NCBI GenBank assembly: GCA_001781445.1
Contig: MFLB01000034.1
Span: forward strand, 39,529-103,528
Reading direction: 5' to 3'
Source of the DNA: Candidatus Kaiserbacteria bacterium RIFCSPHIGHO2_01_FULL_58_22
Lineage (GTDB): Bacteria > Patescibacteriota > Minisyncoccia > Phycocordibacterales > UBA2100
Length of the DNA stretch: 64,000 bases
Of the stretch, positions 15,595 through 24,333 are shown piece after piece; positions within the stretch are counted from its first letter, which is position 1; every line of letters starts with the position of its first letter. A program made the translations under genes and the position numbers. The notes below the pieces were generated by a model. That model did no database searches, was not told the origin of the DNA, and was given only the letters and a program-made list of their open reading frames with translations.

Positions 15595-16898
15595 GAGGCC
15601 TTCAGGAGGGCGAGCGCCGTCTGGACGCGCGAGAGCGTCTTTTCTTTTCCCAGACTGCTCGCGATGAGAAAAGGATCGGGGCTTTTTTCCCTGCCCGAGA
15701 GGGCGTATCGGAGCGGCCACAGCACCGCTCCCCTGCCCTCCGCCGTCGCGTACCCCCATACGATGTTCTTTATTGTATCGGGATCCGAAAAATCATCCAC
15801 GGCGGCCTTCATGAACATCTCATGGAGCGTTTGCAAATGGCGCGAGGCGGATGTGGCGTCGCTTCCCTTTCCAGACACCTTGGCCGGATCGAGCTTCGGT
15901 TCGGCGGAAAAGTAGTCGAACTCCTCCGCAAGCGCGCCGAGATCGCGCCATACGCCGACGCGCTCCCGCAGGAGCGGGGCGAGTTTCGCGGCCGTGCGCT
16001 CGTCCCAGACGGGCGCGCGGCGCGTTACTTCCTTTACGAAGATGTCGTCGGGCATCTCGCGCAGGTATTCCTTATTGAGCCACTCCAGTTTCCGGGCGTC
16101 GAAGATCGCGCCGCTCTTGTGGACGGCGCCGATGTCGAATGCGGCGATCATCTCGCCGAGGGAAAATTTCTCTTTTTCCGGCGGCGTCCAGCCGAGGAGC
16201 GCGAGATAATTGACGAGCGCCTCCGGAAGATATCCCTCCCGCTTGTACTCGTTGACCGAGACGGCCCCGTGGCGTTTCGAGAGCTTGTTGCGGTCGGGCG
16301 CGAGAATGAGTGGCATGTGGGCGTAGCGCGGCCGCTCGAAGCCGAGCGCTTCCATGATGAGTATCTGCCGCTGGGTGTTAGAGAGGTGGTCCTCGCCGCG
16401 TATGACGTGCGTTATTCCCATGTCGTGGTCGTCGGCGACGACGGCGAGGTGGTAGAGCGGGTCGTCGGCGTTGCGCGCGATGATGAAATCCTTGAGCTCT
16501 GCGGTATCGAATCCCATCTCGCCGCGGATCAGATCGGAGAACGTGACGCGCGTATTCGGATTTCTGAAGCGGATGACCTTCCCGCCCGCCAGTCCCTCCT
16601 CCGCTTCGTACGCGGCCCCCGTTTTGATGAGCGCGTGGAGGTAGACGCGGTAGTTCTCCACGCGTTCCGACTGCCGTAGCGGCGCGGCCGGTGTGAAGGG
16701 AATCCCGAGCCACGCAAGGCCCGCGAGAATGTCATCCTCATACTCTTTCTTGCTCCGTTCCTTGTCGGTGTCCTCGAACCGCAGATACATCACGCCTCCC
16801 TCTTTGGCGGCGAACACGTAGTTGAAGAGCGCCGTGCGCGCGCTCCCGATATGGAAGTAGCCGGTCGGCGACGGCGGGAATCGAGTAACAACGTGCAT
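15591..16898 (-). CDS. gltX: Glutamyl-tRNA synthetase
   Basis: Class-I synthetase of 435 residues. It has RFPPSPTGYFHIGSARTALFN (HIGH motif), LRFEDTD, HVIRGEDHLSNTQRQ and LSKRHGAVSV (KMSKS loop). It is on the short side for the family. Upstream, TAAACT in repeat R4 lies 7 nt before the ATG. Whether it discriminates tRNA-Gln cannot be judged here. Confidence 0.95.
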   Translation of the reverse strand: MHVVTRFPPSPTGYFHIGSARTALFNYVFAAKEGGVMYLRFEDTDKERSKKEYEDDILAGLAWLGIPFTPAAPLRQSERVENYRVYLHALIKTGAAYEAEEGLAGGKVIRFRNPNTRVTFSDLIRGEMGFDTAELKDFIIARNADDPLYHLAVVADDHDMGITHVIRGEDHLSNTQRQILIMEALGFERPRYAHMPLILAPDRNKLSKRHGAVSVNEYKREGYLPEALVNYLALLGWTPPEKEKFSLGEMIAAFDIGAVHKSGAIFDARKLEWLNKEYLREMPDDIFVKEVTRRAPVWDERTAAKLAPLLRERVGVWRDLGALAEEFDYFSAEPKLDPAKVSGKGSDATSASRHLQTLHEMFMKAAVDDFSDPDTIKNIVWGYATAEGRGAVLWPLRYALSGREKSPDPFLIASSLGKEKTLSRVQTALALLKAS

Positions 16899-16979
16899 AG
16901 TTTGCAGTTTACAGATGACAGTTGACGGTTAAAAGAAAGGATTCAGTTGACTGTACACTTTTTACTGTCAACTACTTGC
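16899..16979. repeat. Junction repeat R4 (ACAGTT/AACTGT type)
   Basis: Left arm AGTTTGCAGTTTACAGATG and right arm GTTGACTGTACAC, TTTTTACTGTCAACTACTTG are imperfectly complementary. It encodes the final SS-stop of murG at one end. At the other it presents TAAACT (minus strand, 16906-16911) 7 nt before the gltX ATG. Confidence 0.7.
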
Positions 16980-18110
16980 ATGCTCGAGCGCTGTTTCCAC
17001 GATGATACTTGCTATCTTTTGCGCCGCTTGCGGGCGGGCGAAGGCCTTCGCCGCCGCGGCCATCGAGGCGCGCAGGCTCTCGTCGCCCATGATGCGGTCT
17101 ATCTCGGCGGCGAGCAGGTGCGGCGTGAGGTTTTTTTGCTCGAGGACCGCGGCGGCGCCCGCGCGCGCGTAGGAGAAGGCGTTCTCCGTCTGGTCGTGCG
17201 ATATCTCGGTGGGTATCGGAATGAGTATGGACGGTATTCCCCACGAGGCGATCTCGAAAATGGTGCCGCTCCCAGCGCGGGAGACGACGAGCGAGGAGAT
17301 GCCCGCCGTCATGCGGAGCGCGAGCGTGTTCAGGAGCCCGAAGCTCCGATAGCGGTCGCCGAACCGGGAATTTTTGAGAATGACGCCCGAGATGCCGCTC
17401 ACTTCCTCGAGGTTCGCGCTTCCGGTCTGATGCACGACGTTGTAGCGCTCGACGAGCGCCGGGAGCGCGTCGAGGACGACCTCGTTCATCGCGGATGCTC
17501 CCGACGAGCCTCCCATGACGAAGACGGTCGGCACGGCCGCATCGAGCGTGAGGAATTCATGCCCGCCCTCTTTCGCGGGAGCCTCTATTTCCTTGCGGAT
17601 CGGGTGTCCCGTGCGCGCTATCTTTTCCAGGTACGCTTCTGGGAACTGCGTGGCGGCGTCGGGGTGCGCGAGGGCGATCCAGCGCGCGAAGCGCGCCGAC
17701 CACAGCGACACGCGGCCGGGTTTCGCGTCGGCGTCGTAGATGACGACGGGAAGAGCGAGGAGGCGCGCGGCGTAAAGCGTGGGGAACGCGGCGTAGCCGC
17801 CCGTTGAGAATATGACGTCGGGATAGAGGCTGAAGAGCTGGAATATCGAACGCGCGACGCCGAGCGCGGTCTTGAAGAGGTCGAACACGTTCAGCAGGCT
17901 CGGGTATCGCCGCAGTTTTCCGGCCGGGCTCGGCCGGTATTCTATCTCGTGCTCGAGGAGCGCCGCGGGGTCGAACGGCTCGGGGCCGATGTAAAAGAGT
18001 TCCGGCTCGATCAGTTTTTTTTCTTTGGAGATATCTTCGAGCGCCTCTGCAACGGCAATGAGGGGATAAAAGTGTCCCCCGCTCCCCCCGCCTGCCAGCA
18101 CGATCTTCAT
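16968..18110 (-). CDS. murG: UDP-GlcNAc transferase to lipid I, MurG
   Basis: GT28-family glycosyltransferase that makes lipid II. 380 residues with the N-terminal LAGGGSGGHFYPLIAVA loop, FSTGGYAAFPTLYAARLL, FVMGGSSGASAMNE and the donor-site SRAGSGTIFEIASWGIPSILIPIP. Part of a cell-wall run mraY-ftsW-murG read on the minus strand. Its last codons come from repeat R4. Confidence 0.95.
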   Translation of the reverse strand: MKIVLAGGGSGGHFYPLIAVAEALEDISKEKKLIEPELFYIGPEPFDPAALLEHEIEYRPSPAGKLRRYPSLLNVFDLFKTALGVARSIFQLFSLYPDVIFSTGGYAAFPTLYAARLLALPVVIYDADAKPGRVSLWSARFARWIALAHPDAATQFPEAYLEKIARTGHPIRKEIEAPAKEGGHEFLTLDAAVPTVFVMGGSSGASAMNEVVLDALPALVERYNVVHQTGSANLEEVSGISGVILKNSRFGDRYRSFGLLNTLALRMTAGISSLVVSRAGSGTIFEIASWGIPSILIPIPTEISHDQTENAFSYARAGAAAVLEQKNLTPHLLAAEIDRIMGDESLRASMAAAAKAFARPQAAQKIASIIVETALEHASS

Positions 18111-18136
18111 AATGAGAGTTTTATTTTACCATTTTG

Positions 18137-19243
18137 TCACCGCTTCGCCGCGCGGCGCGAGACCGAAAGAAGGATGCCCGCGCTCCCGAGCGCGGCGAGC
18201 ATCGCGCTTCCGCCCTGGCTTATAAACGTGAGCGGGATGCCGGTGAGAGGCGCGACCCCGAGCATCGCGCCGATATTGATGAACGCTTCGGCGGCGAGGT
18301 AGGTCGAGATGCCGATGGCAAGGAGCGCGCCGAAGTGATCCGGCGCGCGCGCGCCGATGCCAAAGCCCCGCAGGGCGAGCGCGAGGAAGAGCCCGATGAG
18401 AACCACGCCGCCGATAAAGCCGAACTCTTCGCCGAGGACGGCGAAGATGGAATCCCCCATCGGCTCCGGGAGGTACGTGAATTTCTGCACGCTCTGTCCG
18501 AAGCCCCGCCCGGCGAGCCCGCCGGAGCCGATGGCGATCAGGGATTGGCGTATCTGGTAGCCTTCCGCCTGCGGCGCGCGTGAGGGATCGAAGAAGACCT
18601 CGATGCGCTCGAGCACGTATGGGCGCGCGTAGGCGAGAACCGCGATCGCGGCGACGCTGATGCAAAGCATAACGAGAAGATCGCGGAGGCGCGCGCCCGC
18701 CGCGAAAAATATCGCGACGACCGACGCAAGTATCACGCCGAGCGTCCCGAGATCGGGCTGGGCGAGCAGTATGAGGACGGGACCGGCGAGGATAAGGAAG
18801 AGGCCGCCGAGGCCCCAGCGCAGAGTCTGCACGCGCGCGCGGATCGCCGAAAAGTAGGCGGCGGCCATGACGATCGAGGCGATCTTCAGGAATTCGGCGG
18901 GCTGTATCGAAAATCCGCTTATGGAGAGCCATCGCCGCCCTCCGCCGTGCTCGAAGCCGATCTGCGGGATGAAGACCGCCGCGGTGAGTGCGAGCGCGGA
19001 AACGAAGAGGTGCGGCGCGAAGCGCCGCCAGTAGGAATACGGTATCCTGCTCGCGACGAAGAGCGCGACGAGCCCTGCGCCGATGCCGAGTACCGCGTGG
19101 TTGAAGACGACGGACGACATGTTCGGCGCGCCGCGCGCGAGGAGTCCGAATACCGCCGAGGCGAAAATAAATCCGCCGCCTACGACGAGAATGGCGATCA
19201 AGAATGCGAGCGGTTTGTCTATGCGGGCGGAGCTTCTCGACAT
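18137..19243 (-). CDS. ftsW: SEDS peptidoglycan glycosyltransferase FtsW
   Basis: 368 residues, about ten TM helices. SEDS motifs seen are GGGRRWLSI, QPAEFLKIA, AQPDLGTLGV, EGYQIRQSLIAIGSGG, YLPEPMGDSIFAVLGEEFGF and GIPLTFISQGGSAML. Neighbouring murG and mraY favour FtsW over RodA. It polymerises lipid II at the septum together with a class-B PBP, which is not in this window. Confidence 0.93.
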   Translation of the reverse strand: MSRSSARIDKPLAFLIAILVVGGGFIFASAVFGLLARGAPNMSSVVFNHAVLGIGAGLVALFVASRIPYSYWRRFAPHLFVSALALTAAVFIPQIGFEHGGGRRWLSISGFSIQPAEFLKIASIVMAAAYFSAIRARVQTLRWGLGGLFLILAGPVLILLAQPDLGTLGVILASVVAIFFAAGARLRDLLVMLCISVAAIAVLAYARPYVLERIEVFFDPSRAPQAEGYQIRQSLIAIGSGGLAGRGFGQSVQKFTYLPEPMGDSIFAVLGEEFGFIGGVVLIGLFLALALRGFGIGARAPDHFGALLAIGISTYLAAEAFINIGAMLGVAPLTGIPLTFISQGGSAMLAALGSAGILLSVSRRAAKR

Positions 19244-19247
19244 GCGT

Positions 19248-20318
19248 TTATGCGGCCGCGAGCGCGATGATAACGCCGAGGAACGCGAAGACGACAGAAA
19301 GCACCCAGTAGCGCATCACGACCTTGTAGCCCGGCCAGCCTATCGCCTCAAGGTGGTGATGCAGGGGCGCGATGCGCAGGAGCTTCATGCCGAAATATTT
19401 TTTCGAGACGACTTGCGCGATATTGGAAGCGACGGTTGCGGCGAGGAGCGCTCCGATGACGGGCAAAACCGCTATTCCCACTCCCCCGCCGAGATCGTCT
19501 GTCATGAACGCGATGGTCGCGATGGTGAGCGTGAGCGCCATGGTGCCGGTGTCGCTCATATAGAAGCGCGCGGGCGGGATGTTGTACCAGAGGAAGGCGA
19601 GAAGGCCTCCGACGATCGCCGCGGAAAAAGCGGCGAGGTCGATCTGGTTCTGCGCGAAGGCGATGATCGAGTATGAGGCGAACACGGAGCCGAAGATGCC
19701 GCCGGAGAGCCCGTCGATCCCGTCTATCACGCCGGAAGCGTAGAGCGCGAGCGAAACGAGGACGAAGAGCGGCGCGATGAGCCAGCCGATCTCGAGCGGC
19801 GGGCCGAACGGGATGCCGATCGCCGTTACGTCCAGTTTCGCCCAAAACCACATGCCGATGAACGACGAGAGGAGGACGACGATGAGGAGGCGGTACGAGA
19901 GGCGCAAGCCCTCTCCGCCGGGGCGGATGACGTAGAGGTCGTCCACGAGGCCGACGAACGCGCCCACGAGCAGGGTCGCGAGAGGTATCCAAGTCTGGTT
20001 GCGGCTCAAAAAGTCGAGTTTCAGTATCGCCGCATCGGGGACGAAACGCGCGACGAGCGCGATGCCGAGTATGGTGATAAGCACGCTCCCCCAAATGACG
20101 ATGCCTCCCATGCGGGGGGCCCGCACTTCGTGGCCGTTGTGCAACTGGTTGAAGCCGTGCGCCGGCGCGCCGTCGAGTGCCGTTTTCCCCGGGGTTTTTT
20201 TCCACGCCTTGTATTTATACAGATAATGCGTAAGGGCCGGCGTCAAAGCCATTCCGACGACGAACGAAGCGAATGCCGGGGCGAGAACCCGGACGATATC
20301 GGATAAATCCTCGACCAT
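19248..20318 (-). CDS. mraY: Phospho-N-acetylmuramoyl-pentapeptide transferase MraY
   Basis: 356 residues, about ten TM helices, joining UDP-MurNAc-pentapeptide to undecaprenyl phosphate (lipid I). It has KTPGKTALDGAPAH, GLVDDLYV (Asp-Asp), the nucleotide-site SGVIDGIDGLSGG and LRIAPLHHHLEAIGWPGYKV, the MraY-specific histidine motif. The start at 20318 is chosen because TACAAT lies 6 nt upstream. Four bases separate it from ftsW. Confidence 0.93.
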   Translation of the reverse strand: MVEDLSDIVRVLAPAFASFVVGMALTPALTHYLYKYKAWKKTPGKTALDGAPAHGFNQLHNGHEVRAPRMGGIVIWGSVLITILGIALVARFVPDAAILKLDFLSRNQTWIPLATLLVGAFVGLVDDLYVIRPGGEGLRLSYRLLIVVLLSSFIGMWFWAKLDVTAIGIPFGPPLEIGWLIAPLFVLVSLALYASGVIDGIDGLSGGIFGSVFASYSIIAFAQNQIDLAAFSAAIVGGLLAFLWYNIPPARFYMSDTGTMALTLTIATIAFMTDDLGGGVGIAVLPVIGALLAATVASNIAQVVSKKYFGMKLLRIAPLHHHLEAIGWPGYKVVMRYWVLSVVFAFLGVIIALAAA

Positions 20319-20324
20319 GGCGCC

Positions 20325-20330
20325 ATTGTA
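20325..20330 (-). promoter_or_regulatory. -10 element TACAAT, 6 nt before the mraY start
   Basis: Seen on the minus strand as TACAAT-GGCGCC-ATG. Fits the leaderless pattern. Confidence 0.5.
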
Positions 20331-20466
20331 CCCGGTCAGTACAATTTGGCATAATTTAGGCCGCAGAATGGTCGCATGTATATACATAAAAAGATTTGTC
20401 CGACAGACTTATGAACAGAACGGAAGCCACAGTCAAGGCGATGCCAAATTGTCCTACCGGGTGTAC
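20327..20466. repeat. Inverted repeat flanking a 140-bp segment upstream of mraY
   Basis: ATGCCAAATTGT...ACCGGGT occurs on the plus strand at 20439-20466 and, with small changes, on the minus strand at 20327-20353. Between them lies the palindrome ATGTATATACAT (20376-20387). It has MITE-like geometry but no recognisable ORF inside. Confidence 0.5.
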
Positions 20467-20488
20467 CCTACTCCCCTCCCCCTGATGC

Positions 20489-21436
20489 CTATTGGGTAAG
20501 CGCCTTTCGGGCGGCGGCGATCAGCTTCTCCATGTCCTCGAACCTGCCGTTTTCCGTCGAGCCCAAGACGACCGCGACGACGGGGTGCGCGAGACCGAGG
20601 TCGAAGACGACCCCGAGATTGCCTCCGGCAAGGTCGGTGAGCCCGGTTTTGCCCATGATAAGGCCCGGAATGCTTCCCTGCGCGCTGTTCGTATTGGAGG
20701 CGGTCGTATTCCTGTTCCCGTCGAGATCGCTCAAAAGGACGCCGCCGCGCGCCGTACCGGCGAAAAGCGAAGGCTCGGCAGAGACCGCATAGGCGAAGAG
20801 TGCGGCCATGTCGCGCGCGGAGCCGTAACTTCCGGCCTGCGTCGCAGAAAGATCGAGCCCGCTCACATTAAGAAAATACGTGCTTGTGAGCCCGAGCTCC
20901 CGCGCGAGATCGTTCATGCGGAAGAGCGCGGCGGCGCCCGCCGGAGATTCCGGATAGCGCTCGCGGAGCGCCGGCTCCGCGGCTGACGCGAGTATGCCGG
21001 CGCCGTTGTTGGAGGACGTTATGAGTGTGAAATCGACGACGTCTTGCACGCGCCACCGCTCGCCCTTCCCGAGGTGCTCCTCCCCGGCCGAGCCTCCCGC
21101 GTAGTATGGAATGACGATTATCGAATCGGGCGGGAGCGCTTCGGCGACGACGAGGGCGAGCATGACTTTCGTCAGCGACGCGAGCGGAAGCGCCGCATCC
21201 GGATTCTTTTCATACAGCGTCTTTCCGCTCGGTATGTCGATGACGACGGCGGCTTTTCCGGCTATCTCGATGCCGGCGAAGGGATCGGCCGCCGGAGCCG
21301 CGGCTGTCTGGCTTTCCGAGGGGACCCTTCCCGCGAGGGCGAGTGCGCCGGAGACGATAAGGGCAAGCGCGATAAGCGCGAGTACGGAGGCTCCCGCCAT
21401 GCGCGCTCGTTCGTTATGTATCGGTGCTGACTCCAT
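20489..21436 (-). CDS. D-alanyl-D-alanine carboxypeptidase (S11 family, PBP5/6-like)
   Basis: 315 residues. A membrane/signal helix (~15-35) is followed by the penicillin-binding core with LASLTKVML (SxxK), SSNNGA (SxN) and GKTGLTD (KTG). It trims the terminal D-Ala of peptidoglycan stem peptides. The start at 21436 overlaps the scpB end by 23 bp; an ATG at 21400 avoids the overlap and is a fair alternative. The C-terminal domain of larger PBP5 proteins is missing. Confidence 0.9.
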   Translation of the reverse strand: MESAPIHNERARMAGASVLALIALALIVSGALALAGRVPSESQTAAAPAADPFAGIEIAGKAAVVIDIPSGKTLYEKNPDAALPLASLTKVMLALVVAEALPPDSIIVIPYYAGGSAGEEHLGKGERWRVQDVVDFTLITSSNNGAGILASAAEPALRERYPESPAGAAALFRMNDLARELGLTSTYFLNVSGLDLSATQAGSYGSARDMAALFAYAVSAEPSLFAGTARGGVLLSDLDGNRNTTASNTNSAQGSIPGLIMGKTGLTDLAGGNLGVVFDLGLAHPVVAVVLGSTENGRFEDMEKLIAAARKALTQ

Positions 21437-21989
21437 TTTCAGGGCGTGGTCCGTTCGCCTGTTCGAACGCGGCGAGTTCGGCGGCGATTGTAGCATACTC
21501 GGGCAGTTCTTTCCCGTTCTTGATGCCGAGGTGCGCGAGAAGCTCGATCGCGGGGCGGTAGAGGTATTCGCGCGCGTCTTCCGGATTCTCCGTGCGTTCG
21601 AGGAGGCCGCGCGAGAGCAGGGTGCGCAGGGTCGAGGAAGTGTTGACGCCGCGGATGTAGTCTATGCGCGCGCGCGTCGAGGGGCCCAGGTAGAGTACGA
21701 TGGCGAGGACTTCGAGCCCGGCGTCGCCGATGTCGCGCTCAAGTTCGCGTTTTTGGGCCAGCCGCACGGCTTCGCTCGTCTCCTTCGAGATCGCGAGGCT
21801 TGCGGCCGTATCCGTCCGCACGAGCGCGACGCCGCTCCCCTCCAGGCGCTCCGAGAGCGCGTCGAGCGCCGCCCCGAGCTCTTCTTCTTTGCATTCGAGG
21901 AGCAAAGCGAGTTTTTTATGCGTCAGTTCCCCTCCCTCGCTGAAGAGGAAGGCATGCGCGCGCGCGGCGATGTCGTTTCGTGCCGGCAT
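21414..21989 (-). CDS. scpB: Segregation and condensation protein B
   Basis: 191 residues with two winged-helix domains. RAHAFLFSEGGELTHKKLALLL, LEVLAIVLYLGPSTRARIDYIRGVNTSSTLRTLLSRGLLE and the RPAIELLAHLGI ending are typical ScpB. It works with ScpA and SMC in chromosome compaction. One base separates it from scpA. Confidence 0.93.
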   Translation of the reverse strand: MPARNDIAARAHAFLFSEGGELTHKKLALLLECKEEELGAALDALSERLEGSGVALVRTDTAASLAISKETSEAVRLAQKRELERDIGDAGLEVLAIVLYLGPSTRARIDYIRGVNTSSTLRTLLSRGLLERTENPEDAREYLYRPAIELLAHLGIKNGKELPEYATIAAELAAFEQANGPRPENGVSTDT

Positions 21990-21990
21990 A

Positions 21991-22710
21991 TTATCCGAAT
22001 CGCGGAACGCCCGCATGCTCTGCTTCGAGGAAGATATCGGCAAAGAGCTTGTCCTGCGTCGCCGAAAGCGAGCCGGAGCGCACGAGTTCGAGCGTCGCAA
22101 GGAAGTAGACGATGGTTTCGTGCTTGTCGCGCGCGCGCGTGAGTTCCGAGAACCGGGCCTTGAAGGCGGAAGAAAGGCGGGCTTTCAGGCTCCGTATCAC
22201 GTCTTCGAGCGCGAGGACCGGCGCGACGGCCGCTTTCGCGAGCGCCTCGGGCTTCGGCAGGATGCTCGCGAGCCGCCGGATTACGGCCGATAGCGCGTCT
22301 GCAGAAACCTCCGCGGGCGCAAAGACGGGCGCCCGCTCCGGCACGCGTTTCGCGAGAATGAGCGGCTCTCTCCCCCACTCCCGCCGCAGAGCGCGCGCGG
22401 CTTTGCGGATGAGAGCGTAGCGCGCAAGCCGCCGCTCGAGCTCTTGCACGCTCTCGCGCTCGTCGTCGGAAAGAGTGAGCGTGGGAAGCAGAGTGCGCGA
22501 TTTTATGAGGAGGAGCGTCGAGGCGACGAGAATGAACTGCGCCGTCTCGCCGAGCGGAAGCCCCGGTAATTTTTCAACGTATGCAAGATATGCATCCGTC
22601 ACCTCTGCGAGACTGACCTCCGATATCGCGAGCTTTCTATCCTCGATCAGATTCAAAAGCGCCTCCAAAGGCCCCGAAAACGCTTCAGTCTCAACCGAAA
22701 ATCGCTCCAT
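21991..22710 (-). CDS. scpA: Segregation and condensation protein A (kleisin)
   Basis: 239 residues. The N-terminal FSGPLEALLNLIEDRKLAISEVSLAEVTDAYL and AQFILVASTLLLIKSRTLLP are diagnostic kleisin sequence; the C-terminal winged helix is ETIVYFLATLELV. The region directly upstream of the start is the end of a RAYT element and its TTAATGGGG repeats, so any native promoter has probably been replaced or moved. Confidence 0.93.
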   Translation of the reverse strand: MERFSVETEAFSGPLEALLNLIEDRKLAISEVSLAEVTDAYLAYVEKLPGLPLGETAQFILVASTLLLIKSRTLLPTLTLSDDERESVQELERRLARYALIRKAARALRREWGREPLILAKRVPERAPVFAPAEVSADALSAVIRRLASILPKPEALAKAAVAPVLALEDVIRSLKARLSSAFKARFSELTRARDKHETIVYFLATLELVRSGSLSATQDKLFADIFLEAEHAGVPRFG

Positions 22711-22716
22711 AATTAG

Positions 22717-22761
22717 TTAATGGGGATACGTTAATGGGGTTAATGGGGATACGTCCGTTAT
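22717..22761. repeat. Tandem TTAATGGGG repeats at the end of the RAYT element
   Basis: TTAATGGGG occurs three times, two copies extended by ATACG, ending in the element terminus AATGGGGATACGTCCG. It lies in the 5' region of scpA. Confidence 0.6.
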
Positions 22762-23504
22762 TTTGCACAACTTTGTTGCATAATATCATTGCTGTTTCGG
22801 TCTTCCGGGCCCTCTCATGGTACCTTCCATATCATACTCCTCAATCATCCATGTGGTCCATGCGGTCGACCCATACGGCGCTCCTTTTTTAACGGAGGTG
22901 CGAATAGATTCCAGCGCTTCCTTGTTGACGGTGTTCACCAGCGAGAGGTAATCGCGGGGTAACGCAATGGGAAGCGGCGCGAGCAGTTTCTTGTCCTCGT
23001 TGTTCCCTCTCCTGCGTCGATACAGACTCGAGTAAGGCCAACGCTCCGCGCGAGTGACGAGGCGCGCGCGGAGAGGATTCTGCTCCACGTAGTGTATCAC
23101 GGTGACGAGATGCTGATCTTCTTGTATCGGAAAAGACTTGTACGACCCCTGGTAGAGGTGGCCGCCGCCGACGGTTTTGGTGCGCACGCGGCGCTGTCGC
23201 ACGTGCGTCGTCGTGACCCAGCGCATGAATTCGCTCATGTCTCGGTCGCGCTTTGGATGCAGAACGAGGTGCCAATGGTTAGGCATGATGCAGTACGCAA
23301 GGATGCGCATGTCGATCAGTTCGACACCTTCTTTGAGTAGCGCCTCGAAGTGCCGATAGTCTTTTTCATCGTGGAAAATCCTTGCGCGCCCGTTCGCGCG
23401 GTTGAGCACATGATACGGCATGTTACCGACGGCAACGCGCGCTAGTCGCGGCATGAACAATACTATGCCATGAAAAGAGGCGATATATCGGACTTATCCC
23501 CATT
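22742..23504 (-). mobile_element. REP-associated tyrosine transposase (RAYT) element
   Basis: About 763 bp bounded by inverted ends: AATGGGGATACGTCCG on the left and the complement of AATGGGGATAAGTCCG on the right. It carries one Y1 transposase. The right end sits inside the reading frame of a TypA-like GTPase, which ends abruptly there. An internal imperfect hairpin (TGCACAAC/GTTGCA, near 22765-22782) lies after the transposase gene, as in REP sequences. Confidence 0.75.
22786..23454 (-). CDS. Y1 (HUH) transposase of the RAYT / REP-associated family
   Basis: 222 residues. MPRLARVAVGNMPYHVLNRA is the typical N terminus. CIMPNHWHLVLHP carries the HUH metal-binding histidines, and LYQGSYKSFPIQEDQHLVTVIHYVEQNPLRARLV carries the catalytic tyrosine region and conserved NP motif. 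WPYSSLYRR is also family-typical. It cuts and joins single-stranded DNA at REP hairpins. The frame looks intact. The ATG at 23454 is chosen; an in-frame TTG lies at 23460. Confidence 0.93.
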   Translation of the reverse strand: MPRLARVAVGNMPYHVLNRANGRARIFHDEKDYRHFEALLKEGVELIDMRILAYCIMPNHWHLVLHPKRDRDMSEFMRWVTTTHVRQRRVRTKTVGGGHLYQGSYKSFPIQEDQHLVTVIHYVEQNPLRARLVTRAERWPYSSLYRRRRGNNEDKKLLAPLPIALPRDYLSLVNTVNKEALESIRTSVKKGAPYGSTAWTTWMIEEYDMEGTMRGPGRPKQQ

Positions 23505-24241
23505 CTCTCGCCTGTGTGCGTATGCCCGCCAATCTTTTTCACAAAGACCGAGTCGCCCGTTTTCAAGATGCCGCCGTAGGCACGCACTATTGCCAAGCGG
23601 CCGAGGAAATTATCATAGCCGAGATTAAAGGGCTGTAATTGTGCAGGCTTGGTAAGAGCCTCCGGGCTCGATGCGGCTGGGACATGTTTTAGTATCGTTT
23701 CCAAAAGCGGTGTGAGGTCGGTGGACTCATCGGCCAATTGAATCTTGGCGATTCCCTGCCGGCCGATAGAATAGACGACTGGAAAATCTGCTTGTTCGTC
23801 GGAGGCGCCGAGCTCGAGAAAGAGTTCGAGTACCTGCTCTTCCGTGCGCGCAGGGTCGGCCGCCGGCTTATCTATCTTGTTGATGACAACGATTGGCTTG
23901 ATGCCGAGCTCGAGCGACTTCTTCAAGACGAAACGCGTCTGTGGCATGGGGCCTTCCTGCGCGTCCACCACGAGCAGAACTGAATCGATGGAGCGGAGCA
24001 CGCGTTCGACCTCGCTTCCGAAATCGGCGTGGCCGGGGGTGTCCACGATATTTATCTTCGTATTCTTATAGTAGACCGCCGCGTTCTTGGAATAGATGGT
24101 GATGCCGCGCTCGCGTTCGAGCGCGTTGGAATCCATCGAGACCCCCTCTTCGGCCACACCCATCTGCCGCAACAGCGCATCGGTCAAAGTAGTCTTGCCG
24201 TGGTCCACATGCGCGATAATTGCGATATTACGGATTTCCAT
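23423..24241 (-). pseudogene. TypA/BipA-like translational GTPase, truncated by the RAYT element
   Basis: The ORF covers 272 codons, against about 600 in TypA. The GTPase domain is complete: AHVDHGKTTL (P-loop), RERGITI (switch I), DTPGHADFG (switch II) and NKIDKP (G4), followed by the start of domain II. Homology stops at 23504, where AGAATGGGGATAAGTC marks the RAYT end. The last ~27 codons are element sequence. The missing C-terminal half is not found next to the element. A free GTPase fragment might still be made from the promoter at 24286-24314. Confidence 0.8.
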
Positions 24242-24256
24242 ACTGTTTAAAGCAAA

Positions 24257-24276
24257 GTGCCTCGTTGCCGAGGCAC
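24257..24276 (-). promoter_or_regulatory. 5'-leader hairpin of the TypA-like gene
   Basis: A perfect 8-bp stem GTGCCTCG/CGAGGCAC with loop TTGC, placed almost at the predicted mRNA 5' end. It may stabilise the transcript or hinder translation. Confidence 0.45.
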
Positions 24277-24285
24277 CGTGGCTCC

Positions 24286-24314
24286 ATTGTGCCTTATTTC
24301 GAGGTTTGCGTCAA
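24286..24314 (-). promoter_or_regulatory. Sigma-70-type promoter for the TypA-like gene
   Basis: On the minus strand TTGACG (24309-24314), a 17-bp spacer, CACAAT (24286-24291). It would start transcription near 24279, giving a leader of about 38 nt. Confidence 0.55.
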
Positions 24315-24333
24315 GAAAAATACTGTGTAGATT

